Shown one piece after another: positions 21,436 through 31,500 of a stretch of DNA of 64,000 bases. This DNA comes from Phytophthora sp. 'mugwort' (lineage: Eukaryota; Oomycota; Peronosporomycetes; Peronosporales; Peronosporaceae), in NCBI GenBank assembly GCA_033558025.1, contig JAUCEF010000007.1, positions 8,928,001-8,992,000 of the forward strand. Direction: 5' to 3'. A model generated the notes under the pieces. It was given only the letters and a program-made list of their open reading frames with translations, was not told the DNA's origin and did not search any database. Position numbers and translations under genes: made by a program. Position 1 is the first letter of the stretch. The number at the start of each line of letters is the position of its first letter.

Positions 21436-23976
21436 ATGGAGCACGTGGTCTGGGTCGAGATTCTCGCTCTTATCGGCTACGCGTGCATGTGTCTACTGAG
21501 TTTGTTGTTGATTCTTTACTTACGGGTAAATCGACGGGAAGCCTTCAAAGGGGACACTCAGGCTTCTCGGAAAATCATTCTACCAGCTTTCGAGCCTTTG
21601 CTGTGGATTCTCGCGGCTGTGACAGCTATCTATGTCGTCTTTTTCAGCCTTGCGCTCAAGATCCAGCTGTACACACACGCGTTTCCAGACTTGGATCGAG
21701 AATTCTTCTATTGTGGTCACATGTTCGTCTTCACCTTCGTGCTCGTTTTCTTGTGTCAGAAGAGCGTCTCATTACCGGCGCTTCGATGTACTGTCATTAA
21801 AACGCTGCTATTATCGTCGTATACGTTGCCCATGGTAGCGTTCCTCAGCGTCTTCGCACCGCTACAATCGACGCATCTTTTCTTTTTCAAACTCGTCACG
21901 CGCCCACTTTTGCTGCTGTTTGTAGTGTACGTGTGTATGATTCGACCACCGGCAGGTCGAGCCGATTCGTACGTATTACGCACACATGGCTGGTTCATCG
22001 TCACGTATCACGTCTTTCTCGCTTGCTACAGCGTCACCCGGCAGTTCATGCCGCAGTCAATCTTGTATCCTGTTTTGTCATATACTATTCTAATCTGGAG
22101 CTCCATGTGTCCACTGATGATTTGGAGAATTCTACGCGCTGATACAGAATACTGGCGAGGCATGGGGAAACGAGTCTGCTCGCTGCAGAACGTCGTTCAG
22201 TATTCTCACTCCAGTACTGCTGTGAATGAAGAGATTTCGTCGCATGGGATTCACATTCTCATTGAAACGCATCGCGAATTTTTGATCGATTTCGCACATC
22301 TGGAGCTGAAGCGGAAGATCCGTTCAAACAGCCACGTCGCCGTGTTCAGCGGGTTACTACGTTCCAAGCAAGCGGTTGCAGTCAAAGTGTACAGCCCTCA
22401 ACATTTTACTGAACAAGTCGTGGGCGAATTCTCGCATGAGGCGGCGCTGTGTGCGTCACTGAATCATCCGAACATTGTCGAGTTCGTGGGACTTTGTGTA
22501 TGCCCTCCAACGGTTTGTCTCGTGTCGGAGCTTTGTCAATATACCCTTGAAGACGTGTTGGCAACGAGAGCGAAGAAGCGCAAGCGACGACACATTTCTT
22601 GGTTTGGCCACAAGAACGACGATCAGGATGACTGCAGTAGTATGGACCTGCAGCGAATGCAGGTAAATGTCGCTTACATGCTAGACTGCTCACGTGCTGT
22701 GGCTTATGTACACAGTTTCTCGCCGCCTTTCCTGCACCGTGACATTAAGCCTGCTAGCTTTGTTCTTGACCCGGAAAATACTTTGAAACTCACAGATTTT
22801 AGCGAGTCACGAAGATTACCAAGCGAGATCCCTGGTAGTAGCAACACAAGTATTCAAGAAATCCCAAAGTTATTTGCTCCTCCGCAGCCTAAAATGACAG
22901 TGACTGGGACTGTCGAGTACATGGCACCTGAGATGATCGGCAGTCGTACGGGGCTAGCAGCATACGCCGAAGCTGCTGATGTGTACTCGCTGGCCATCAC
23001 CTTTTGGGATATGCTCTACCCGCACCGTGAGAAATATCCAGAAACTTTTAACAACCACTTGTTGGTCTTTGAGGGCGTTCTAACGGGCTCTCGTCCACCA
23101 GTTGATGACGAAGAAGCTATTAACGAGGCTGTACTTCCGAGACTTGTCGATCTCATCACGAGTGCGTGGAGAAGTGACCCGAATTTGCGCCCGACAGCTC
23201 AACAATTGGTCAAGGAACTCGAACTGATTCAAGAAGAACTTCTTGCTGCACTCGCGCAGGCTCTTCTCAATGATTTTGATGTGGAAAATGTTGAGCCTTT
23301 GGATAAAATGTTCACAGCAGAGCAGGCAGTTGACCGCATGAAGGAACTGAAAGTCATCGAGTCGAAAAGCGAGGGCATCCGCATTGGTCGCGCGCTCATG
23401 GACGCCGGGTTTCTCCATCATTTCGAGCACTCGAGTGGGTTTCGAGATTGCTCCACCGCCCTTTATTTTCTCGACGATGACCGGATCAGCTTCTGTCAGC
23501 CGCTTGCAATCCTCGAGGAGGCTGCCAACGCCTCTCAATATTCCGATGACGGGCCTCGTGCTCCTCAGAGCTTCCAGCAGATGACGAAAGTGTCGTCAAC
23601 GACGAAGCTTCGCAAACGCTCTCGTCTGCTGTCGCACTTGACGTCTACGTTCTCGTCCACCAGTCGAAGTACATCCGACATTGACAATGTGTCCACAAAT
23701 GGGGAGTGTGCGTGCCGCTTGCTTGGACAACTCCACAAAATTCCAATAACCCCTTCAAGCGGTCGGCATCGTCGAAAGCCACGGCGACAAACGTTGACTC
23801 GAAACAGCAACAGTATTGTCAGCAATGGTAGTAGCTCAGTCTTGGCGTCGACACCAAAACGATGGCAACTTCGCCGAAAAACGGAACCAGAGAACCCACT
23901 TCGAAACAAACTACTCGAGAGTGACCATGAGCAAATCATGATCAATTCTGTCGATGAGGGATCACCGGAACTGTAA
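21436..23976 (+). CDS. 7TM-kinase-DEP paralogue, predicted pseudokinase
   Basis: A single exon of 846 residues, collinear with the minus-strand protein at 12903-15575 and clearly paralogous throughout. Seven membrane segments occupy residues ~5-230, followed by the shared RILRADTEYWRGMG motif. The kinase-like domain keeps Lys307 (AVKVY), Glu325 and Asp426 of HRD. However, the glycine loop is replaced by KIRSNSHVAVF, the catalytic-loop Asn is Ser431 (HRDIKPAS), and DFG is DFS (444-446). Loss of glycine-loop residues plus the Mg-binding Asn suggests weak or absent catalysis, hence pseudokinase. The DEP domain is kept (FTAEQAVDRM, IGRALMDAGFLHHF). The start ATG at 21436 precedes the first membrane helix directly. 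It may act as a regulatory or heteromeric partner of the intact paralogue; that is inference. Confidence 0.82.
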   Translation: MEHVVWVEILALIGYACMCLLSLLLILYLRVNRREAFKGDTQASRKIILPAFEPLLWILAAVTAIYVVFFSLALKIQLYTHAFPDLDREFFYCGHMFVFTFVLVFLCQKSVSLPALRCTVIKTLLLSSYTLPMVAFLSVFAPLQSTHLFFFKLVTRPLLLLFVVYVCMIRPPAGRADSYVLRTHGWFIVTYHVFLACYSVTRQFMPQSILYPVLSYTILIWSSMCPLMIWRILRADTEYWRGMGKRVCSLQNVVQYSHSSTAVNEEISSHGIHILIETHREFLIDFAHLELKRKIRSNSHVAVFSGLLRSKQAVAVKVYSPQHFTEQVVGEFSHEAALCASLNHPNIVEFVGLCVCPPTVCLVSELCQYTLEDVLATRAKKRKRRHISWFGHKNDDQDDCSSMDLQRMQVNVAYMLDCSRAVAYVHSFSPPFLHRDIKPASFVLDPENTLKLTDFSESRRLPSEIPGSSNTSIQEIPKLFAPPQPKMTVTGTVEYMAPEMIGSRTGLAAYAEAADVYSLAITFWDMLYPHREKYPETFNNHLLVFEGVLTGSRPPVDDEEAINEAVLPRLVDLITSAWRSDPNLRPTAQQLVKELELIQEELLAALAQALLNDFDVENVEPLDKMFTAEQAVDRMKELKVIESKSEGIRIGRALMDAGFLHHFEHSSGFRDCSTALYFLDDDRISFCQPLAILEEAANASQYSDDGPRAPQSFQQMTKVSSTTKLRKRSRLLSHLTSTFSSTSRSTSDIDNVSTNGECACRLLGQLHKIPITPSSGRHRRKPRRQTLTRNSNSIVSNGSSSVLASTPKRWQLRRKTEPENPLRNKLLESDHEQIMINSVDEGSPEL

Positions 23977-24126
23977 AATGACAACTTTGGAACTGTAGAC
24001 TTGAGTTTTTTGGGATAAGATACAAATTCGAGAGAATTTGAGAAAGGCCGAAACGATTCTTCGTCTTCTGCTTGCAGTATGTTATTTAGCAATTTGACGC
24101 GTTGGACGCAGTGCAGAAGGAGCATC

Positions 24127-27100
24127 ATGGCATTGAACAGTCTGGACGGGAAAACGCGTGATTTGGTGGCTGCGTCGTATGCATTACCAGATCTGGAGAC
24201 GGCGGTGAAACAAGGTAAGGTTTGCTCTTGATTCTTAGGTCTGGTTTATGTTTTTAAACGGGAATCGGAGTGATTAGTGATCTACAACAGCATTGACGCG
24301 CATGCGAAGAGGATTACATTATCAGTGGACGTGGCTAAGGCGTCTTTCACAGCTCTTGACGATGGTCAGCAACTACGGATTGTGGCTCCATGAGTTGGTA
24401 ATTTTCTCGCTAACTTTTTTTCGTAGGAGATGGTATCCAGCCCGATGATTTGTACGAATACGTGGGGGAATTCTATGGTACAGTGCCTCAAGAGTCAAAA
24501 TCTCTATCTTGATCTCATTTTTGTCGTCCTTGCTGACGCTTCCTTAGCTTCATCAAAGGTTCCATCGTCAACATACAGCCGCAAGGAGCAAAACCCACAG
24601 ATGAATTATGGTTCTCGAGGTGCCTTTCTACAGGAACTCACCTCACTTGCTGCGAAGGTCGAGATTGAGAGTCGCGTCCAGGAACACTGGACTTCTTATC
24701 GCAAAGTCTTCAAGGTCAGGCTTTTATTTTATTTTATCACTTAAAAAGCGCACTAAAGTTCGTCAGCTTTTTCTCGTGTAGGATGGCGATGTTACCTTTA
24801 ATGCTCGTTCAAAAGAGCTACGCGAGACGCCAGGGACGAAAATTTCCGTGTCAAACCTCTTTGGGAAGCTTCCTGTGAGATATAAAGATTTATCTCGCAA
24901 CAGAAAATATCGATCCCGAGTGGTCCAGAATATCCACAACTTCTGTGTGAGCATGTCAATGATATGGCCATCGCTGTCATTCCACATCCAGTATGAAGGT
25001 ATGGAAGAAAGTGCTTGCAATTACAAACTTTCTCAGTCTGTTCTGCTAACTCCTTAATTGTTGGAGCTCTGTCAGGTGAAGAGGGTCGACCGGTGATGAT
25101 TCCTCCAGCAAAATCCTGTCGCGAGCGATTCCTGTCGCATTTTGGCCAATTGCTCGGGAATGAGCTACACGTATGTACTGCTCCGCACTGTGGTAGCGGA
25201 GGAAATCTAAATGTGAGCTCTCTCTGTCTGCAGTACGTGGATTTTTCGTCGAAGATGTTCCCGTACTCAATTCGAGGATACGTCGCCTTTATCCCCAGTG
25301 GACCGGAGGGACTGGGACAAGGAATCAAGCAGGCGAAAAGCTACTACCAGTTTGCTTACATTGAAAACAAATGGGTGGAAGAGTGTCATGAGCTGTGCTC
25401 ACGCATGATAACCGAGGCTGCGCTACAGATTGTATCAGGTATGATTTAAATGTAGCATGAAGATTATACTGACCCTTTCTCGTTGATATGAATAACATTC
25501 TGCTTGTCAGCTATCCCCATTTTCGTCCTGAAAATTGCAGCACCAAGCGACCACTACGACGTCTCTCGAGTTGGAAAGAAGGACGCAGTATTATTCAAAA
25601 CTCCAGAGCAGCTTCACCGCTTTCTCTTTGAATTCGTCGAGGTAAAACTATTTTATGGCAGATTATGCGAAAACGGAGAAAAAAAGCTAACAATGTGAAA
25701 GCAGAATTTGGCCACCGCAGACTGGAATCAAAACCAGGTAAGGAAACTGTTAGTTGTTTCAGTTATGTTGTGCTTGATCTGGGACTTTATCATATGCTCG
25801 TGCTGCTCACAGATTTGTGCCCAAGGATCGAATTCCGACCCAGCCACAGGTCAGTCGGTACACGATTCGGAGAAAGAAGCCGCACCGAGATATTTCGATT
25901 GTCCCCAGACCAGCGACTATGCTCAGCAAGACTGGAGAAACGAGGAGAGGCCCACAATGTTAAGGCAAACAGATAATTATGCCCAGATGGGTCATTCCAA
26001 TGGCGATTTTCTTGCTGAAGATGACGGACAGCTATCGCGTAAGCTTGAAATTTACTCGGAATTGTCCAAGGCATTTGAAGAGCACAGCGTCTTGGTTGAG
26101 CGGCAGCATTCCGGAAGTGTTCGGATTGGAAATCCCGTCAGATGCCACGCTTGTGGTCATGTCAGGTATGCTAACTCAGTTTTCTCTTAGTTGTAATATG
26201 CTATCTACTAATATCTGTGGGTTAGTGCTACCGAGGTGTCTGACGACAGCAATGATTCCAGTGCAGCAGGTTCTTTGGCCTTAGAAGCGTCTGACTATGA
26301 ATCTGCTGATTTCGCCTTTTCAAGCCTTGCTCAAGAAGATGCCGATGGTGATAGAGCAGAGGATTATCTGGAATCCATTTTCTTCTCCAATAAACAGGAC
26401 GCATCGGTAGTGGAGCGAGAAGAAACGACTGGCGTCGAGGTGCGCTGACAAGTCTATTCGAAAAATCATTTTCTGTGTAGCTCATTATGTAATTTGTGAT
26501 CGGGATTTTATGTTGTATGCCCGAATAGACTTCAGAAGCTGATGTGCCATGGTTAAGCAGCAAACCCGATGCTTACGACTGTGCTGACGTGCTGGTGGAT
26601 TTGTGTCAGAAGAACGACTGCAATGAAAGCACGTACCAGTGCAAAGATGTTAAGCAATCAGGAGATGAGGAGCAAGAAAACCGGATGCAAAGCGCTGGAT
26701 GCAACCAGTCTTGCGGTAACTGTAGTGCTCGCTCACCAGTCCAAACATCGGTAATTGCTGGTTCAAGTACAACGTCAGCTTATTTCGCTGTGGGCTCAAG
26801 TGAACGACCAGCAAATAATTTTCTGAAGCATTGGGTTAGTTCCAAGGTCGCCCCAGTCAAACATTTAGCAGGAGCAATGTGCGTTGACAATGTTCGCAGT
26901 TTTAAAGGAGATCAGCAGCTCAAAATCACCAAATCTACCCTCGCGAAGTTGCAGGTGATCCGCCAAGTTGATCGTAAGTTTATCCTCGTTCAAGCAGACA
27001 CTTCTCGAGGCAAATTGGTACTTTGTATCGACCAACATGCAGCAGACGAACGCGTACAATTGGAGAAGTTGGAAGAAACCATGTTTGGTCACGATGGATC

Positions 27101-27605
27101 TTTGCGTCGAGTGAAAATTCAAGAACACGAGCCGCCCCTGGTGTTATGGATGAATTACAAGGAGCGTGAGGCATTGTACCATTACGAAGATGTTATCAGA
27201 AGCTGGGGGTTTCATTTTGTATTTATCGCATCGGAGCCGGAAACAAATTTTTCGATGCGCAGGGAACTAAAATCGGGTGGAGATAGTCGTGTGTGTCTGC
27301 ACGCAACCCCAAAAGTGGAGAAGAGAGCCGCAAATGCTGACGACTTCCGAGATTTTATCCAACTTTTGTCCAGTGTTGGGGAGACTTGTGTACACTCACA
27401 AATTCGCCCTCCAGTGATCACGAGACTACTGCATTCGCGTGCTTGCCGCAGCGCAATCATGTTTGGCGATCACTTAAGTCTTGGTCAGTGCCGGGACTTG
27501 ATCGAAGAGCTAAAGACCTGCCACCTGCCTTTCCAATGCGCTCATGGTCGACCTTCAGTTGTTCCGCTTGTCGAAATCCAACCAGTAATTCATGATCTCC
27601 GGTAA
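24127..27605 (+). CDS. MLH3: MLH3-type MutL homologue
   Basis: Twelve exons: 24127-24214, 24278-24364, 24427-24477, 24548-24714, 24782-24998, 25076-25170, 25234-25438, 25511-25641, 25705-25737, 25813-26165, 26226-26439, 26529-27605. They encode 905 residues in one frame. The 63-nt intron at 25171-25233 has no in-frame stop. MLH3 pairs with MLH1 in meiotic crossover resolution and mismatch repair. The N-terminal GHKL ATPase shows NSIDA (33-37), DDGDG, YGSRG and GTKISVSNLF. The C-terminal endonuclease has DQHAADERVQLE (from residue 715), ACRSAIMFGD and CAHGRP, so metal-dependent nicking residues look intact. The usual ATPase general-base Glu before NSIDA is Gln29 here. The middle (~430-640) is acidic and disordered. 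The gene starts 150 bp after the kinase paralogue. Confidence 0.9.
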
Positions 27606-27657
27606 TTATAATGAGAGAACTTTTTGTTATTTGAGTAGAATTATCGTTTGATTACTA

Positions 27658-28200
27658 GGGGGGGGGGTCAGAATTGACGAAATTGACGCGGAGATCGCAT
27701 GCGATTTCGCCCCGAAATGGCATGAGATTATCGGACAAATGACATGCCATTTCGAAGTTTCGTCCAGGGGATATCATAACTCTGCGCATGAAAACCGCCA
27801 AGACAAGAACCCAACCTCCCTTTGGACTGGATTGAGTTCTTGTCAGAGAAACTACAGTAGAGGAACTGTAGGTTCTGCGCGGCGCTACCTGACAGCGAGC
27901 GCAAACTCAGTTGTGAGGCGATGTCTACAATGCGTTATGGTTTCGGTGGTCACAGACAGATAGCGATAGTAGCAGCCTCGCAGCAACGACGGCGTCAGGG
28001 AAGCTTCTTCCCCTTGATGTTGCCGGTGCTGTTTGCCGTATGGGATATTGTTTGCAAATCGTATGTGCTATTCGTGAAATCGCCCACCTCTGGAGGTTGG
28101 TGATTTCGAAATGGCATGTCATTTGCCCTAAAATCGCATGCCATTTCGAGTCAGAATAGCATGCGATTTCAGCGGCAGCTTTATTAATTCTGACACCCCC
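27658..28200. mobile_element. MITE with ~100-bp terminal inverted repeats and TA duplication
   Basis: A non-coding element of 543 bp flanked by TA at 27656-27657 and 28201-28202. The left end (starting with a G-run then GTCAGAATT) and the reverse complement of the right end align over about 100 bp with indels. They share modules such as ATCGCATGC, CGAAATGGCATG and CAAATGACATGCCATTTCG. The TA duplication suggests mobilisation by a Tc1/mariner-type transposase. It lies just downstream of MLH3. No transposase is encoded. The stretch 28203-28500 after it shows nothing recognisable. Confidence 0.8.
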
Positions 28201-28500
28201 TATTAAAGTGATGCAGGAATTTAAAATACGTGAAATATCTAACGCTTTGTATTTTCCAGAACACTGCTTATCCGACAAAGCTAGATAAAAGGTACACAAT
28301 ATATAAGATTTTCGAGAATAGGCTGGCGTTCATGCAGTGTGGAATTCGTACCATGTCGTTGGACGATGGCAGCTCGCCTCCTAAGAGTCGTTGGGGAGAT
28401 GGCTGAGATTTCCGCCGAAGAATATCCCGTGGATGGGTATAAGCAGCTGTACCAAGACAAATGCAAGCCGACAGTGAGCAACAGCCATGACATTGTATCC

Positions 28501-31500
28501 CTAGATATTCTTACCTCCTCCAATGGGGTGCCTCATATCTGCTTTATCTTGATACTCTTCAAGATCTTGTTCATCCTCGTCATCCTCGTCTTCTTCATCT
28601 TCTTCATCTTCTTCATCGTCCTCATCGGAAAATGCATTGCTCGTATTTATGGCCTCAATGGCACTCAAGATGCGCTCACGCTGTACTCGGTCTTTGACTC
28701 CGAAGTCATTGATCAAGTCACTCTCTGTTAGCTCAAGTAGCATCTCCCCGTTGCACTGCTTTTGTTGAAAACGGAGCTGTAGTAACAATTTATTCTTCAG
28801 TGACAAGCGCCATTTTTAAGTCAAAGTGTAGTCTGCTTCCCTTACCACGACGTCTGGTACCCCAACGTCCTCATGAAGCCACAGACAGACATTTTCCACG
28901 CTCCACTCCTTCACCACTGATGTACAAAATTACAGAGGTTAATACTAGCAGCGGGAAAAAAGTTTCAAACAGTCCGTACCTTGAGCGAGTGTGAGCTGAT
29001 CGTCATCATCTTCATCGTCATACTCTTCTTCATCACCCACTTCTTCGTCATGACCTCGACCACTAGTTGTCGCCGAGTATAACCCTGGATTTGTAAGTTG
29101 TGATAAGGCCAAGTTTCGACGTGCTACTCGGTCGGATGCGGATTCTTTTGGTGGTGATACGGCATTTACACTAGCAGTCGTAGTCATCTGAGGATCTGCT
29201 GATGCCCGTCGAGTGTTTTGTTGGGATACCGGCATTGCTGTTGTGGCAGTAGAAGGCGGAGGAAACGGAGGAGGCGGTGGGATCTTGATAGGAGCTCTAA
29301 CCGCACTATTTGGTGACTGCCCTGGCGATGGATTATTTACTGCTGGGCTTGCCCCTGCCACGAACTTGCAATTTGTGGAGTGTGCTACAATGGCATCGGC
29401 AGGGAAGAATTGACAGCATCGAATGCATTTGATCGGACGCTTCGAGCAGCGACTTGCGTGTATGATTAAAGCAGACTGCGGCATCTGAGAAAACGACAGC
29501 AGTTAGTCACTTTAGCACAATATGTATGTCGTGGCAAAGGCAGCGTAAAGTCTTACATTTTCGTTGCAATGCGGACATGATTTCACATTTATTTTGCACG
29601 AAGTCTCATGACGAAGCAGGTCTCGAGAGATAACGACCATGTTGCAGTGCTGGCAGCGCTTGGGTTTCCAGTCACAGCTTGGATGGCACCAAATTATTAA
29701 GAAGAAAAAAAAGATTTTAACTGTAAATACACATTGTCACATGAGAATAGTAGGCACGCACTTTAACTCGTGGTCTTGAATCTTACTTGCATCGATCTCA
29801 TCGTCACAGAATTTGCACTCCAGCTGTATCAATAGAGAAAACATTTAGACAATATTAACTTAAACCCGAACTCAACAATTCATTACACCTACTTTTCCGG
29901 ATAACGCAGAAGTCGAAGAGGGATGTGCAGTAGGAGGAGGTTTACTCGCGTCAGGATATGTTGGGCGTGATGTAGGAGATAATCCCGGTGTATTTGTGGT
30001 CGTAGGTTTCCTAGGACAGCGAGTAGCCAAATGGTTTGGAATCCCACGCTGCAGAAATTTCCCACCGCAGTCGTTTGGACACGAGACCAATCTGCAGTCA
30101 CAATTTTCAATATGATCATGCAATTCCGACATCTGTGGACGTTCATATAACATGGTTTAGCGTTAAGTTTGTGTTTGTCTTTCCACATTAAAAAATTACG
30201 TACCTTTTGACGGCGGAGACAATGCGGACACTGCTTCAGCACTTTATCACAGTTGAGCTCGTGCTCCAGCAATTCCAGACTAGGCACATCTGCTGAACAA
30301 TGACGACATTTCTTCAATGATCCCCCCCCCTCAGTTGCAGCGTCTGGCTCCGGAAGTGACGCAGCTGTACCAGTTGAGTCGGTCATTCGGCGCTGCAGGT
30401 TCTTGCACTCGAGCTCATGCATCTCAAGGTTAATCCACGGTAGTTGCAGCTTGCAGGAAACACATGCTACCATTCTTTTGGGACACTGCGCCTTCTCGTG
30501 TTCAGTCTGGTGGTCTGAACGAACCGGAAGTCGGCACAACCCGCACAAAACATGCGAAACAGGAGCCCCACTAGTCGATGCTGCTGTTGTTAATGGTGAC
30601 GCAGTATTCGCCGAGTCTTTTCCCTTAATATTAATTGCCGGTGAGAAGGTCGCACTCGGGACGAACTGTAGAGCGTCTTGATCATTTAGTGAATCTGTTT
30701 CCATGCGTGTGGGGCGGGCGAATATCTTGGCTAGTGGAGAAAGAGGTGGAAGAAGCTCATCATTTGTCAGAGATGGCTTAAAATCAGTCGTGGTATCGAA
30801 TTGACTTGATGGTGAGCACTTCGACGCCTCTGGTACTGGTATGGCTTCAACCTTTGTCGTTGACTGCGATGAAGCACTTAAAGTGTTCGGAACGATGGTA
30901 GGTGCCATCGCTTTAGCTCCAACTAAAGGTACTGCATCATTTCCAGGAAGTGTGGAGGACGACGCTGATCGAATTAGTACTGGAGTTGGCACCGCCAGAA
31001 CCACAGGGACCGACAGCCGGCGGCTACCAGTCTCAACAGTATTTGTCTTATCGGATATGAGGCTTTTTTGTGTATTCCCCGAAGGGATTGAAACCAAAGG
31101 TTGTCGCTGCTGCTTCGTTTCCTGTTCTTGCTTCCGCCGGCTTTCAACGCGAGCTTTTGCCAGTTCAGCTTCAGCCTGAGCCCCTTGTGCAGTTGTTGCG
31201 AGTGAATTCTCTCGCTTAATGGCTTCGTCTTCTTTGCTGCGAGTTTGTTCTGAGCTCTGTTCGCTTTGGTCGAGCTTTGTTTCTGAAGTTAAAGTCAAGT
31301 TCGATACTACGGCAGGAGGTGGAAAAAGTCGACAAGATGACTCCGTTGGAGGTGTTGAAATGTCGCTGGAAAGCTCAAAATTCTTCACTGGTACCGCACT
31401 ACGCACTCGCTCAGCAGACTTGTCCCTGCTAGTTGGTTCTTCAATCGATGTTGTCATTATCTTTGCGTTAGCTGGAACTAAATTATCCACGTGAAAGTGC

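Noticed and set aside
28281..28731. Frames on both strands next to the SAM exon
   Set aside because: The plus-strand frame is the antisense of the acidic DEE repeat (giving an Ile/Phe/Val-rich string), and the minus-strand frame downstream of the stop at 28501 has no support.
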